Under the pieces are notes generated by a model. It made no database searches and was not told where the DNA came from. It saw nothing but the letters and a program-made list of their open reading frames with translations. Below, piece by piece: positions 24,979 to 32,933 of a stretch of 64,000 nucleotides of DNA. Numbering within the stretch: the first letter of the stretch is position 1; the number at the start of each line of letters is the position of its first letter. A program made the translations under genes and the position numbers. Source of the DNA: Candidatus Villigracilis adiacens (GTDB lineage Bacteria > Chloroflexota > Anaerolineae > Anaerolineales > Villigracilaceae); NCBI GenBank assembly GCA_016703605.1, contig JADJBU010000022.1, positions 434,001-498,000 on the forward strand, given 5' to 3'.

Positions 24979-26622
24979 ATGAGTAAAAAGAATAAATTAA
25001 GAATCATCCCGCTCGGGGGGCTGGGCGAAGTGGGAAAGAACATGATGGCGTACGAGTACGGCGGCGACATCATCGTGGTCGATGCCGGCATCATGTTCCC
25101 CAGGAACGACATGCTCGGGGTCGATTACATCATCCCCGATTATGAATATTTAAAGAAACGCGCCAACCGCGTGCTGGGGCTTTTCATCACCCACGGGCAC
25201 GAAGACCACATCGGCGCGGTACAGCACTTCACCGAAGACATCCCCGTCCCGGTCTATGCCACCCCGCTCACCCGCGGGTTGATTGAGGCGAAACTGCACC
25301 GCAACGGCGCGCAGCACAAGGTGCAGATGAAAACCATCAACGCCGGGGATTTGACGCGTATCGGCCCGTTCACGCTGGAATATTTCCACGTCAACCACTC
25401 GATCCCCGACGCAGTCGGCATCGGCATCACCACCCCGGCGGGACTCGTCATCCACATGAGCGACTTCAAGTTCGACCAGACCCCCGTGGACGGCTGGCCC
25501 ACCGACTTTGCCAAACTCTCCGAGTTCTCGAACCGCGGCGTAGATTTGCTGCTCTCCGACTCGACCAACGCCGAACGCCCCGGCTGGACTCCGTCTGAAT
25601 CCGTCATCCGTCCCGCCTTCGAAAAAGTCCTTTCCGAAGCCAAGGGGCGCGTGATCGTCGCCACATTCGCGTCGCTCATCTCGCGCGTTCAGCAGGTTGC
25701 CGATGCCGCCAGGGTGACCGGGCGCAAAATGGCGCTGGCAGGCACCAGCATGGTGGACAACGTCAAGATCGCGCGCAAGATGAAATATCTCGACATCCCC
25801 GATGAGATCATCGTGCCAATCGAGCAGGCGCAGAACATGCAGCCGCACAAGGTCGTCATCATGTGTACCGGCTCACAGGGCGAACCATCGTCCATTGTGG
25901 GGCGGCTCTCGGCGGGAACGAACCGGCAGTTCGACCTCAAACCGGGAGACACCATCGTGCTGTCCTCCCACCCCATCCCCGGCAATGAGGAAACCATCAG
26001 CAAGACCATCAACCGCCTGCTGCGAAGGGGCGCGAAGGTCATCCATGACGGCATCGCCCCCATCCACGTTTCGGGTCACGCCGCGCAGGAGGAGCAAAAA
26101 CTGCTCATCAACCTCGTCAAACCGAAGCACTTCCTGCCGATCCACGGCGAACTGCGACAATTGGTACGTCATGCCGAAATCGCCCAACAATTGGGTATCG
26201 AAGCGGAAAATACCATCGTCGCCGAAAACGGACAGGTTGTGGAATTGGTGGGCAAAAAGATACTGCTCGGCGAACGCATCCCCGGCGACTACGTCTTCGT
26301 CACCGGCGAATCCATCGGTGACATCGACCACGACGTCATGAAGGAACGCAGCCAGCTTGCGCGCAGCGGCATCCTGCTGATCGACATCAGCATCGACAAG
26401 AAAACCGGCAGGCTCCTGCACGAACCGGAGATAATCACCCGCGGCTTTGTCTCGCCCGAAGAAGCCACGTCGCTCATCCCCGATGTCCGCAGGCTCGTCA
26501 TGCGCGCCGTCCACAACGACGGCTTCGACGACGAAAAGGACATCATCAACACGGTCAAAAGTTACCTGCACCAGCAGACCAAACGCAGACCGATGGTCTT
26601 TGTGACATTGAGTAAGGCGTAA
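24979..26622 (+). CDS. rnj: Ribonuclease J
   Basis: Metallo-beta-lactamase/beta-CASP ribonuclease with 5'-exonuclease and endonuclease activity, central to mRNA decay and rRNA maturation. The protein has 547 residues, the usual length. Motifs: LGGLGEVGKNM near residue 12, the zinc site HGHEDH at 72-77, DSTNAERPG, TGSQGEPSS in the beta-CASP region, and PIHGELRQL late. The initiation region is AT-rich with only a weak GTGAGG well upstream. It has its own promoter and a leader containing a terminator, which would allow autoregulation, though that is inference. Its own terminator is shared with mutY. Confidence 0.95.
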   Translation: MSKKNKLRIIPLGGLGEVGKNMMAYEYGGDIIVVDAGIMFPRNDMLGVDYIIPDYEYLKKRANRVLGLFITHGHEDHIGAVQHFTEDIPVPVYATPLTRGLIEAKLHRNGAQHKVQMKTINAGDLTRIGPFTLEYFHVNHSIPDAVGIGITTPAGLVIHMSDFKFDQTPVDGWPTDFAKLSEFSNRGVDLLLSDSTNAERPGWTPSESVIRPAFEKVLSEAKGRVIVATFASLISRVQQVADAARVTGRKMALAGTSMVDNVKIARKMKYLDIPDEIIVPIEQAQNMQPHKVVIMCTGSQGEPSSIVGRLSAGTNRQFDLKPGDTIVLSSHPIPGNEETISKTINRLLRRGAKVIHDGIAPIHVSGHAAQEEQKLLINLVKPKHFLPIHGELRQLVRHAEIAQQLGIEAENTIVAENGQVVELVGKKILLGERIPGDYVFVTGESIGDIDHDVMKERSQLARSGILLIDISIDKKTGRLLHEPEIITRGFVSPEEATSLIPDVRRLVMRAVHNDGFDDEKDIINTVKSYLHQQTKRRPMVFVTLSKA

Positions 26623-26625
26623 TCA

Positions 26626-26660
26626 AGTAGGACAAGCTAAGCTTGTCCTACTACTTTTTT
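26626..26660 (+). terminator. Palindromic bidirectional terminator shared by rnj and mutY
   Basis: agtaggacaagc (26626-26636) and gcttgtcctact (26641-26652) form a near-perfect hairpin with a T-run on the plus strand. It starts 3 bases after the rnj stop. On the minus strand the same bases encode the final mutY residues VVGQA and the stop codon. Confidence 0.75.
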
Positions 26661-27680
26661 TGCAATCTGCCGGTCCACCTTCCCCATTGGGTAATCATCC
26701 AACTCATCGAGCGGAACCCATTTGAATTTTTTATCTTTGGGGGCTTCAACCTTCGCACATAGGAATGGATACACAATCACCCTAAAGTGGCTATACGCAT
26801 GTTGGACAAAACCCAGCGGCTCTTTTTTCTGGACCTTGAGCCGGGTCGCGCCCCTCAAGGCTTTGACCAACTCCCTGGCCGGGTCGCCATCTACCCTCGC
26901 GTTGGGGAATTCCCACATCCCGCCGAGCAACCCATTCGCCGGGCGTTGACTGAGCAGCGCCCTCCCCCGCTCCACGATCACAGCCGCAACATGGACATAG
27001 GTCGGGACCTGCTTCTTCGGCTTCATCACGGGACGCAACTCTTGGGTTCCGGCTTCCCTGGCTTTGCATATCTTCATCAACGGACAAATCAAACAACGCG
27101 GATTCTTCGGCAGGCAGACCATCGCGCCAAGGTCCATCAACGCCTGGTTGTAATCGCCTGCCCGTCCTTTGGGTAAATTCTTCGCTGTCAACTCCCAAAG
27201 AGTTTTTTCGCCAGCAGTCGAGTCGGCAATTTCCTTGACATCGAACAGGCGGGAAAAGACCCGCCGAATATTGCCGTCGAGAGTCGGCTCGTCCATTTTG
27301 AAGGCAAGCGAAGCGATCGCGCCGACGGTGTAACGTCCGATCCCCGGCAGGCTTCGCAAATCATCCAAATCCCGCGGAAGTTTCCCGCCAAATTTTTCGA
27401 CGACCACCTTCGCGGCTTTATGTAAATTTCGCGCGCGGCTGTAATAGCCGAGTCCCTCCCAGGCGTTGAGTACATCCTGCTCCGAAGCGGACGCAAGAGC
27501 TTTCACGCTGGGAAATTGCTTCATCCACTTTTCAAAATAGGGAATGACCGTCTCGACCCGGGTTTGCTGACACATAATCTCGGAGACCCAAACCGCGTAT
27601 GGATCAGGGTGGTCGCGCCAGGGCAGTGTGCGTTTTTGCAAGTCGTACCAGGCGAGGAGGAGGGCGGAGAGGCGGGGCAT
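26637..27680 (-). CDS. mutY: A/G-specific adenine DNA glycosylase MutY
   Basis: Removes adenine mispaired with 8-oxoguanine. The protein has 347 residues: catalytic Glu34 in SEIMCQQT, helix-hairpin-helix LPGIGRYTVGAI at 111-122, catalytic Asp135 in TLDGN, and the iron-sulfur cluster cysteines C189, C196, C199 and C205 (C-x6-C-x2-C-x5-C). The C-terminal NUDIX-like domain (SQRPANGLLGGMWEFPN) reads the 8-oxoguanine. It converges with rnj; its last five codons lie in the shared palindromic terminator, so the C-terminus appears to be repeat-derived. Identity is secure. Confidence 0.95.
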   Translation of the reverse strand: MPRLSALLLAWYDLQKRTLPWRDHPDPYAVWVSEIMCQQTRVETVIPYFEKWMKQFPSVKALASASEQDVLNAWEGLGYYSRARNLHKAAKVVVEKFGGKLPRDLDDLRSLPGIGRYTVGAIASLAFKMDEPTLDGNIRRVFSRLFDVKEIADSTAGEKTLWELTAKNLPKGRAGDYNQALMDLGAMVCLPKNPRCLICPLMKICKAREAGTQELRPVMKPKKQVPTYVHVAAVIVERGRALLSQRPANGLLGGMWEFPNARVDGDPARELVKALRGATRLKVQKKEPLGFVQHAYSHFRVIVYPFLCAKVEAPKDKKFKWVPLDELDDYPMGKVDRQIAKKVVGQA

Positions 27681-27717
27681 GAGGGAGGGTTGGTGAACAG
27701 GGGTGGAGAGAGTGGAA

Positions 27718-27795
27718 AGTGAGTAGTGAGTAGTGAATAGTGAGCGGTAGTGAATAGTGAATAGTGAACAGTGAATAGTGAATAGTGAGTGGTTT
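27718..27795. repeat. GTGAATA heptamer repeat upstream of mutY
   Basis: Runs of gtgaata/gtgagta with a 7-base period occupy the gap between mutY and the membrane-protein gene. The same repeat type appears inside that membrane-protein gene at 29669-29761. Confidence 0.8.
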
Positions 27796-27835
27796 TACTG
27801 ATAACTGTCAAGCGTTCACTGATTACTAGCCCTAC

Positions 27836-30358
27836 TCACGGACACGGTTCTGTTAGGGCGGCGCTTTGGTATACCGAATCGTCGAAGGCGATGACGTGGA
27901 CGGTAAGCAGGTCGTTATCAGAACACGCCAAAATGGTTGCATCCGCGCCTTGTTTGAAGTCGAGCAATTCCCTGGTGGGGAAGATCAGGTTCTGGTGACC
28001 GGAGTTGATCAGCAAAAAGCCGATGCGCGGAAAGTCCTGCGCGGCGTACGCAGTCCATGGATTCGTCGAAGCAAGTCCCTCCCCTCTCCAATACATACGC
28101 GGATAGAGCAGCCGGCCTTCGAGCAGAACGGCGTCGGATTGGGAGAGGAAGGCTTCGATCTCAGCCCGGCTGTAATCCTTTGATTCAAGTCTGGCGATCA
28201 GTTCATCCTGCGAAGAAGTGTAGCGCGGATCAACGAGTCCTTTGGCGAGCCAGGGGAGGGAGCCAATGAGGAAAAAAAGGGTAATTGGTAATAGGTAATG
28301 GGTAATAGGTAATGGGTAATAGGTAATAGGTAATTGGTAATTGGTAATTGGCGACGTGATGCGTGATGCGTGATTAGAGATTAAAGATCGGAGATTGGAG
28401 ATTGGTTGGGGTTTTGAGCCAAACAACAAGGCGATTACGCCAAAGATTTCAACAATGCCGATGCCGAAGTAGAAATAGATCACCCAGTCCACGGGGAGGT
28501 TGTAGCGCCAGCTGGAGAAGCGGGCGATGCCGTTGGAGAGGGCGTAGCCGAGGTTGAAGGCCAGTGGGACGAGGGAGAGCCAGCCGAGCCGCCGCCACGC
28601 AGAGCCGAAGCCGAGGGCAATGACGAGTAAATAAAACAGGACGAGGATAAGGTTGTACCATTCGAGAGTCCCGTCCCACTCGACCCAGTAGAGATTGACC
28701 GGCTCCTGAAAACCATTGAAGGGTTTGATGAGGGGCAAAGCCAGCAAGCCGCCGATCTCGGTGTTGAGGAAGTGCGAGGCGATGAAGTTCGCCACGTAGC
28801 CGGGATTCTCGAGCGTGAAGGAGACGATCCGTTCGCGGACGCTTTCCTTCGCGGGGTCGAAGCCAGCGGGAGTGGCTTTGGCGTCGAAGGAGTATTGGTT
28901 GAAGATGATGCCCACCTGGTTGGGGTCGTCGAAGGAGAATTTACCGGCGACGGTATAGTTATGAGTCAACCACGGCAGGACGGTCAGAATCATCGCCGCG
29001 GCGAATATGATTCCCGTTTTGAGCCACTCGCCCCATTTGAACTTCATCACGATAAGAACAAGCAGGAAAAGGGCAGGCAGGGTCAGCGTGGATTGGGTGC
29101 GGAAGAGGAGTAACAAGCCGAACGAACCGCCTGCAATGAGAGTCGAGCGGAAGTCGCGCCGCTCCAGCCACCAGAGCACGACGAGACAGATCAAGACCAT
29201 GCCAAAAGCGGTCGGAAAATCGGTGGTGAAGGTTTTTGAATTTACGACGCGGGTGTTCGATGCGATCCACAGGGATGTGTATTCACGGAAGATGGCAAAG
29301 AGGGCAATAGTCACACCGGCGGCGGGAGAGTGGATCTTCCTGCCGAGGAAATACAAGGCGACGGGGAAAAGCGCAAGAACGAGGACCTGGGCGGTGATGA
29401 TGGCAGGATAATTTTGCCCGAAAAGAAAATGCAAAATAGCAAGGAAGGTCACATAGAGCGGGCGCGGAGGGATTCCGCCGAAATAGCCGGAGCCGATCTG
29501 CAGGCTTTGGGCGGTGAAGTCGTAGAACCCGGCGTCGGAGTAAGGCAGGGGGACGTTCGTCGGCGGGGAGATGGGGGCGTAGAAACTGCTGGCGAGGGTC
29601 GAGAGGGGGACGGAGAGCCAGAGGAGGGAGGCGAGGAGGTAGAGGGTGATAGGGAATAAAGAATGAAGGGTGAATAGTGAGTAGTGAGTAGTGAGTAGTG
29701 AGTGGTGAGTAGTGAGTAGTGAGTGGTGAGTAGTGAGTAGTGAGTAGTGAGTGGTGAGTAGGAATATGGCAAAACCGATGAGGAGGGCGAGGATGAAGTG
29801 CCAGGCTTGGATGGCAGCGCCGGGTTCGCCCCAGTAGGCGGTGTCTGGGGTGATGCCGATTTTGGAGAGGGTGACGAAGAGGAGGACAGAAAGCAGAAGG
29901 CAGAAGGCGGTGAGAGTCGGGAGATGAAGTGGTTTGAGGTTGGATAATGTTTGTGGGTGGAAGCCGTTTTTAGCGAGGAGGATGAGGATGGTGGCTTCGA
30001 GGGTTAGGAAGAAGAAGAGCCAGAGGAGGGGGCTGATCCGCTCGTAGTAGGGCAGGAGCCGCTCGGGGTTGAAATAACGCAAAAGGAACAGGATCAAACT
30101 CAAAAGGAGGGAAAGAAGCGTGGAGGATAAAATTATCGGTGTGGTGAAAAATCCCTCGAAGCGAATCAGGTTTCGGCGTGAATAAAGCCCCAATCCAATC
30201 CCTGAAAGAAAGATGCCCCCCATAACCCCAAGCAATGCCAGCCGCGCGAGTGAGATGCCTTCGGACGGGACGCGCAGGAGGGCGGCGATGGCGAGGAGAG
30301 ATTGAAATGCCGCGGCGATGAAATACCACGGCAGGAGGTTGGTGAATTTGGTTTGCAT
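27836..30358 (-). CDS. Large multi-pass membrane protein, glycosyltransferase-like (GT39/PMT-type fold suspected)
   Basis: The protein has 840 residues with roughly fifteen hydrophobic segments. YSDAGFYDFTAQSL followed by IPPRPLYVTFLAILHFLFG recalls the first luminal loop of membrane mannosyltransferase-like enzymes, with an acidic residue after the first large loop; this assignment is tentative. The C-terminal 150 residues are soluble. Two stretches are plainly repeat-encoded: residues 200-239, repeating LLTTHYS/LLTTHHS, and about 651-693, built of ITNYQLPITYYPLPITHY-like units. Both keep the frame open and lie in hydrophobic or linker regions. Function probably concerns cell-surface glycans or lipids, but no substrate can be assigned. 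Confidence 0.7.
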   Translation of the reverse strand: MQTKFTNLLPWYFIAAAFQSLLAIAALLRVPSEGISLARLALLGVMGGIFLSGIGLGLYSRRNLIRFEGFFTTPIILSSTLLSLLLSLILFLLRYFNPERLLPYYERISPLLWLFFFLTLEATILILLAKNGFHPQTLSNLKPLHLPTLTAFCLLLSVLLFVTLSKIGITPDTAYWGEPGAAIQAWHFILALLIGFAIFLLTTHYSLLTTHHSLLTTHHSLLTTHYSLFTLHSLFPITLYLLASLLWLSVPLSTLASSFYAPISPPTNVPLPYSDAGFYDFTAQSLQIGSGYFGGIPPRPLYVTFLAILHFLFGQNYPAIITAQVLVLALFPVALYFLGRKIHSPAAGVTIALFAIFREYTSLWIASNTRVVNSKTFTTDFPTAFGMVLICLVVLWWLERRDFRSTLIAGGSFGLLLLFRTQSTLTLPALFLLVLIVMKFKWGEWLKTGIIFAAAMILTVLPWLTHNYTVAGKFSFDDPNQVGIIFNQYSFDAKATPAGFDPAKESVRERIVSFTLENPGYVANFIASHFLNTEIGGLLALPLIKPFNGFQEPVNLYWVEWDGTLEWYNLILVLFYLLVIALGFGSAWRRLGWLSLVPLAFNLGYALSNGIARFSSWRYNLPVDWVIYFYFGIGIVEIFGVIALLFGSKPQPISNLRSLISNHASRITSPITNYQLPITYYPLPITHYLLPITLFFLIGSLPWLAKGLVDPRYTSSQDELIARLESKDYSRAEIEAFLSQSDAVLLEGRLLYPRMYWRGEGLASTNPWTAYAAQDFPRIGFLLINSGHQNLIFPTRELLDFKQGADATILACSDNDLLTVHVIAFDDSVYQSAALTEPCP
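28279..28408. repeat. GGTAATAGGTAATGGGTAAT repeat inside the membrane-protein gene
   Basis: About 130 bases of (g)gtaat(t/a)ggtaatggg units and related gtgatgcgtgatg sequence, in frame, encoding residues about 651-693. It is the same type as 326-355 and 4953-4999. Confidence 0.8.
29669..29761. repeat. GAGTAGTGAGTGGTGAGTAGT repeat inside the membrane-protein gene
   Basis: About 93 bases of agtagtgagt/agtggtgagt units, in frame, encoding the LLTTHYS-type residues 200-230. The heptamer-like repeats at 27718-27795 are related. Confidence 0.85.
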
Positions 30359-30432
30359 TGAGTAATACTGCCGTCCTGAGCGTAGACGAAGGACGGGTTC
30401 AGGTGTACCTGCTGTTGCTCAGGGCGGCAGAA

Positions 30433-30735
30433 CTAAAACTGAAATCCAGGGCGGGCGGGGACGACCTTGTAGGAGTAGTTTTTGACGTAGCCGAAGAGGC
30501 GGTCTTGCAGCAAGCCCCATTCAGCGGAGGCAAGCGCGCGGCGCGCTTCGGGGGCGTCTGCGGCGATCAAGCCGACCTGGATCTGCGGGTATGCGCCGTA
30601 AAGCGTCGCCCAGGCTTCGGAGGGCTGCAAGCCGAGCCGCTGGACGCCCGGTACGAATTCACCGATGATGAACTCGAAATATTCCTGGTCGCGTTCGGCG
30701 GCGATATCCCAGGTCATGATGACTTTGACGGTCAT
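30433..30735 (-). CDS. Small protein of unknown function, coupled to MBL-fold gene
   Basis: The product has 100 residues from the ATG at 30733-30735. It begins MTVKVIMTWDI and contains a pattern of alternating strands and helices (YFEFIIGEFVPGVQRLGL, QIQVGLIAADAPEARRAL) that would suit a ferredoxin-like or dimeric alpha-beta barrel fold, but no family is recognised. It starts one base after the upstream MBL-fold stop with AAGG six bases before, so the pair is translationally coupled. Confidence 0.7.
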   Translation of the reverse strand: MTVKVIMTWDIAAERDQEYFEFIIGEFVPGVQRLGLQPSEAWATLYGAYPQIQVGLIAADAPEARRALASAEWGLLQDRLFGYVKNYSYKVVPARPGFQF

Positions 30736-30736
30736 A

Positions 30737-31384
30737 TCAACCTTGCTGGTAGTCGAGCACCACAACCTTCGTCTCCTGCGGCAGGGACGAGCGCGTGGCT
30801 TTCAGAGACGGCTGGGATTCGACCTTGCCCAGCCCCATCTCCTTGAGAAATTTATTCAGCGGTTCGAGTTTGATCTTCGCATCGTCGGTGGCGTAATGCA
30901 TGGGGATGACGAGATTCGGCTCGATGACGCTGACGACCTCTGCGGCTTTGGCGGCGTTGAGACTGCTCCCGCCTCCGACCGGGATGAGGAGCACGTTGAC
31001 CGTCCCCAGGGCTTCGACTTCGCTCTGGGTGGGGACCTCCTGCAAGTCGCCGAGGTGCGCGACGGTGATGCCTTCGTAATCGAAAACGTACAGGGTGTTG
31101 CGGGCATTGTCCTTAGTCTTTTTGCCGCCGCCCGCGGTCTGGACAGCTGTGATGAACACACCGCCGATCTCGAATTCGCCCGCGCCATCAATGACGTGCC
31201 CCGCGCCCTTGACCGCGTCGTAATTGGCGTGACCGGGCGTGTCGTGGCTGACGGTGACGATATCGGCTTTGAGTTTAAGTGCGTCGTACCCGACCGTCTT
31301 GTGATCGAACGGGTCGGTGACGACGGTTGCGTAGTTGCGTTCTGTCAGTCTAAAACAGGAATGTCCGTACCAGGTGATTTCCAT
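30737..31384 (-). CDS. Metallo-beta-lactamase-fold hydrolase (COG2220-like)
   Basis: The product has 215 residues. It begins MEITWYGHSCFRL, the hallmark of the UlaG-like/COG2220 MBL group, and ends in the expected FD- and H-containing strands (VIPMHY). The canonical HxHxDH is not intact: the corresponding segment reads VSHDTPGHANYDAVKG, keeping the first and last His but lacking the middle His and the Asp. Metal binding may therefore be altered or the enzyme divergent. HLGDLQEVPT and LLIPVGGG match later conserved sites. GGAGG lies 11 bases upstream of the ATG. Confidence 0.8.
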   Translation of the reverse strand: MEITWYGHSCFRLTERNYATVVTDPFDHKTVGYDALKLKADIVTVSHDTPGHANYDAVKGAGHVIDGAGEFEIGGVFITAVQTAGGGKKTKDNARNTLYVFDYEGITVAHLGDLQEVPTQSEVEALGTVNVLLIPVGGGSSLNAAKAAEVVSVIEPNLVIPMHYATDDAKIKLEPLNKFLKEMGLGKVESQPSLKATRSSLPQETKVVVLDYQQG

Positions 31385-31407
31385 ACTGCGAGTGCCTCCG
31401 AGGAGGT

Positions 31408-31413
31408 ATTATA
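31408..31413 (-). promoter_or_regulatory. Probable -10 box of the MBL-fold operon
   Basis: A perfect TATAAT on the minus strand, 24 bases before the ATG at 31384. No clear -35 is seen. Confidence 0.45.
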
Positions 31414-31603
31414 CCCTGACGGGCACACGTACCCGATGGGAAATCATTCGATGGGAGCAGGTGAGCGATAAAAATTCAAAAGAGGAAAGAAGAAAGAAAA
31501 CGCCGTATCTACGCAGGAAAATTCCCGTTCTCGAAGGTGACGATACGGGCGGAGTAAATTTTTTGTAATCTTCATCGTGTATAATAACGAAGTTGAGGTC
31601 GAA

Positions 31604-31828
31604 ATGGAACAAATTACAATTCAGGTTAAAAGCAAGCAAAAAGCAAGAGCGTTGATTGATTTCCTCAAGTCGCTGGATTTTATCGAAGATGTAAGTTCCA
31701 ATTCTGCATCCCTGCAAAATAGCGCGGGGTTAAAAGAGACCGACTTCTTCGACCTTGCCGGGATTTGGTCCGGACGCGACTTGACCCTTGATTCCATCCG
31801 CTCGCAAGCCTGGCCCGCCCGCATATGA
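31604..31828 (+). CDS. Antitoxin of a PIN-domain toxin-antitoxin pair
   Basis: The product has 74 residues from the ATG at 31604. It begins MEQITIQVKSKQKARALIDF and has no recognised DNA-binding motif, but position, size and the 4-base ATGA overlap with the downstream PIN toxin identify it as the antitoxin. The start is chosen over an in-frame GTG at 31577 because that stretch contains a TATAAT (31580-31585) that is more likely the promoter. It should neutralise the toxin by direct binding and autoregulate. Confidence 0.75.
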   Translation: MEQITIQVKSKQKARALIDFLKSLDFIEDVSSNSASLQNSAGLKETDFFDLAGIWSGRDLTLDSIRSQAWPARI

Positions 31829-32199
31829 TTCTCTGCGATACCAATATCCTGATCGAATTTTACAAGAACAATCAGGATGTCACTTCACGCTTGCGGGAGA
31901 TCGGCGTTCCCAACCTTGCTATAAGCGTGATAACCGTTGGCGAACTCTACTACGGCGCAAGGGACAGCCGCGAACTGACAAAGATCAAGAAGCATCTCGC
32001 CAGTCTTCATCAAATTGCAGTTGACGAGGAAACTTCTGAAATCACCCTGTCTCTTCTGGAAACCTACGCTCTCAGCCATCGTTTGAGTCTGCCAGACGCC
32101 ATTATTGCCGCCTCCGCGCTGCGACATTCGATTGATCTTTATACGCTGAACTTGAAGGACTTCAGGTTTATCGAAGGGCTTTCCCTTTATACCCATTAA
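31825..32199 (+). CDS. vapC: PIN-domain ribonuclease toxin, VapC family
   Basis: The product has 124 residues. The four acidic/Asn sites of the PIN fold are visible: D5 in CDTNILIEF, Glu in VGELYYGA, Asp in LPDAIIAA and the late LYTLNLKDF. VapC toxins cleave tRNA or rRNA under stress when the antitoxin is degraded. It overlaps the antitoxin gene as ATGA, and DUF5647 follows 2 bases later, so all three are probably one transcript ending at 32479-32517. Confidence 0.9.
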   Translation: MILCDTNILIEFYKNNQDVTSRLREIGVPNLAISVITVGELYYGARDSRELTKIKKHLASLHQIAVDEETSEITLSLLETYALSHRLSLPDAIIAASALRHSIDLYTLNLKDFRFIEGLSLYTH

Positions 32200-32200
32200 A

Positions 32201-32470
32201 ATGAACGAATTCTACCGCGCGAAGTTCAACGAACTGTTCATGGAATTTACGCGCTATCTCATCACCCATCCCGATTTCGGCGCGGACATCCCCATGGGAG
32301 CTGAGGTTATTCTATTAGACCGCCTCGACCCCGGATATACAAATTACATGCTGGAGAAAGCTCCCAAAGAAGGCGTAGTGTTCATCGACGTGGGGAAACT
32401 TGCGCCCATCCGTTCGCGGTTGACGAAGCCGAAGATCATTTCCCGTCCGCCTGCGGTGATGGCTGGGTAA
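32201..32470 (+). CDS. DUF5647-like small protein
   Basis: The product has 89 residues: FNELFMEFTRYLITHPDFG, then GAEVILLDRLDPGY and GVVFIDVGKLAPIRSRL. The arrangement matches short DUF5647 proteins often found beside toxin-antitoxin genes (from memory). It begins one base after the vapC stop region with no separate promoter. Function is unknown. Confidence 0.65.
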   Translation: MNEFYRAKFNELFMEFTRYLITHPDFGADIPMGAEVILLDRLDPGYTNYMLEKAPKEGVVFIDVGKLAPIRSRLTKPKIISRPPAVMAG

Positions 32471-32478
32471 ATTCAAAC

Positions 32479-32517
32479 TAAACGGGACAGCCTTTCGGCT
32501 GTCCCGTTTGATATTTT
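32479..32517 (+). terminator. Terminator after the toxin-antitoxin operon
   Basis: aaacgggacagcc (32480-32492) and ggctgtcccgttt (32497-32509) form a perfect 13-base stem with a tttc loop, followed by gatatttta. Confidence 0.85.
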
Positions 32518-32546
32518 ACTTATTTCACTATTGAGTTTTTAAGTTT

Positions 32547-32915
32547 TTATTGCTTTTGAGCAAGGGGAAAAGCTGCCAAAATATTCACGAAAGCAATAAC
32601 TAAAAGCCAAGCACCATTTACTATCATCATTAAAGTTAAGGCAAATTCATTCTTTGCTATAATCTTAATGATGAACGCTGAAATGTTTTCAATAATTAAA
32701 AAATAAGTTGCCCACCCGTAAGGAGTAAAAAGGCGAGTGAAGTTGTATCTTGATGCATCTCTCACTGAGAAAAATACGAGTATTACATTGATTATAGCAA
32801 ATACCATAATCAATATTTCAGAAAAAATTTTTATGTTATCTGCCCCAAGAAATCCAGATGTCATAAGGAATATACCAGAAAACGCATATATACCTGATGC
32901 TATAAATTTATTCAT
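32547..32915 (-). CDS. Small membrane protein, candidate immunity protein for orphan Rhs tip
   Basis: The product has 122 residues with four hydrophobic segments (SGIYAFSGIFLMTSGFLG, ILIMVFAIINVILVFFS, YGWATYFLIIENISAFII, LMMIVNGAWLLVIAFVNILA). It has an AT-rich gene and a strong AAAGGAG site, and begins 18 bases after the stop of the orphan Rhs tip. Small genes directly after Rhs tips usually encode the cognate immunity protein, which for membrane-acting tips is itself a membrane protein. No family is recognised, so the role is inference from position. Confidence 0.6.
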   Translation of the reverse strand: MNKFIASGIYAFSGIFLMTSGFLGADNIKIFSEILIMVFAIINVILVFFSVRDASRYNFTRLFTPYGWATYFLIIENISAFIIKIIAKNEFALTLMMIVNGAWLLVIAFVNILAAFPLAQKQ

Positions 32916-32933
32916 AAATCAACTCCTTTTCAA

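Noticed and set aside
31577..31603. Earlier start for the antitoxin
   Set aside because: The extra codons contain TATAAT at 31580-31585, more likely the promoter; the ATG at 31604 has a better context.
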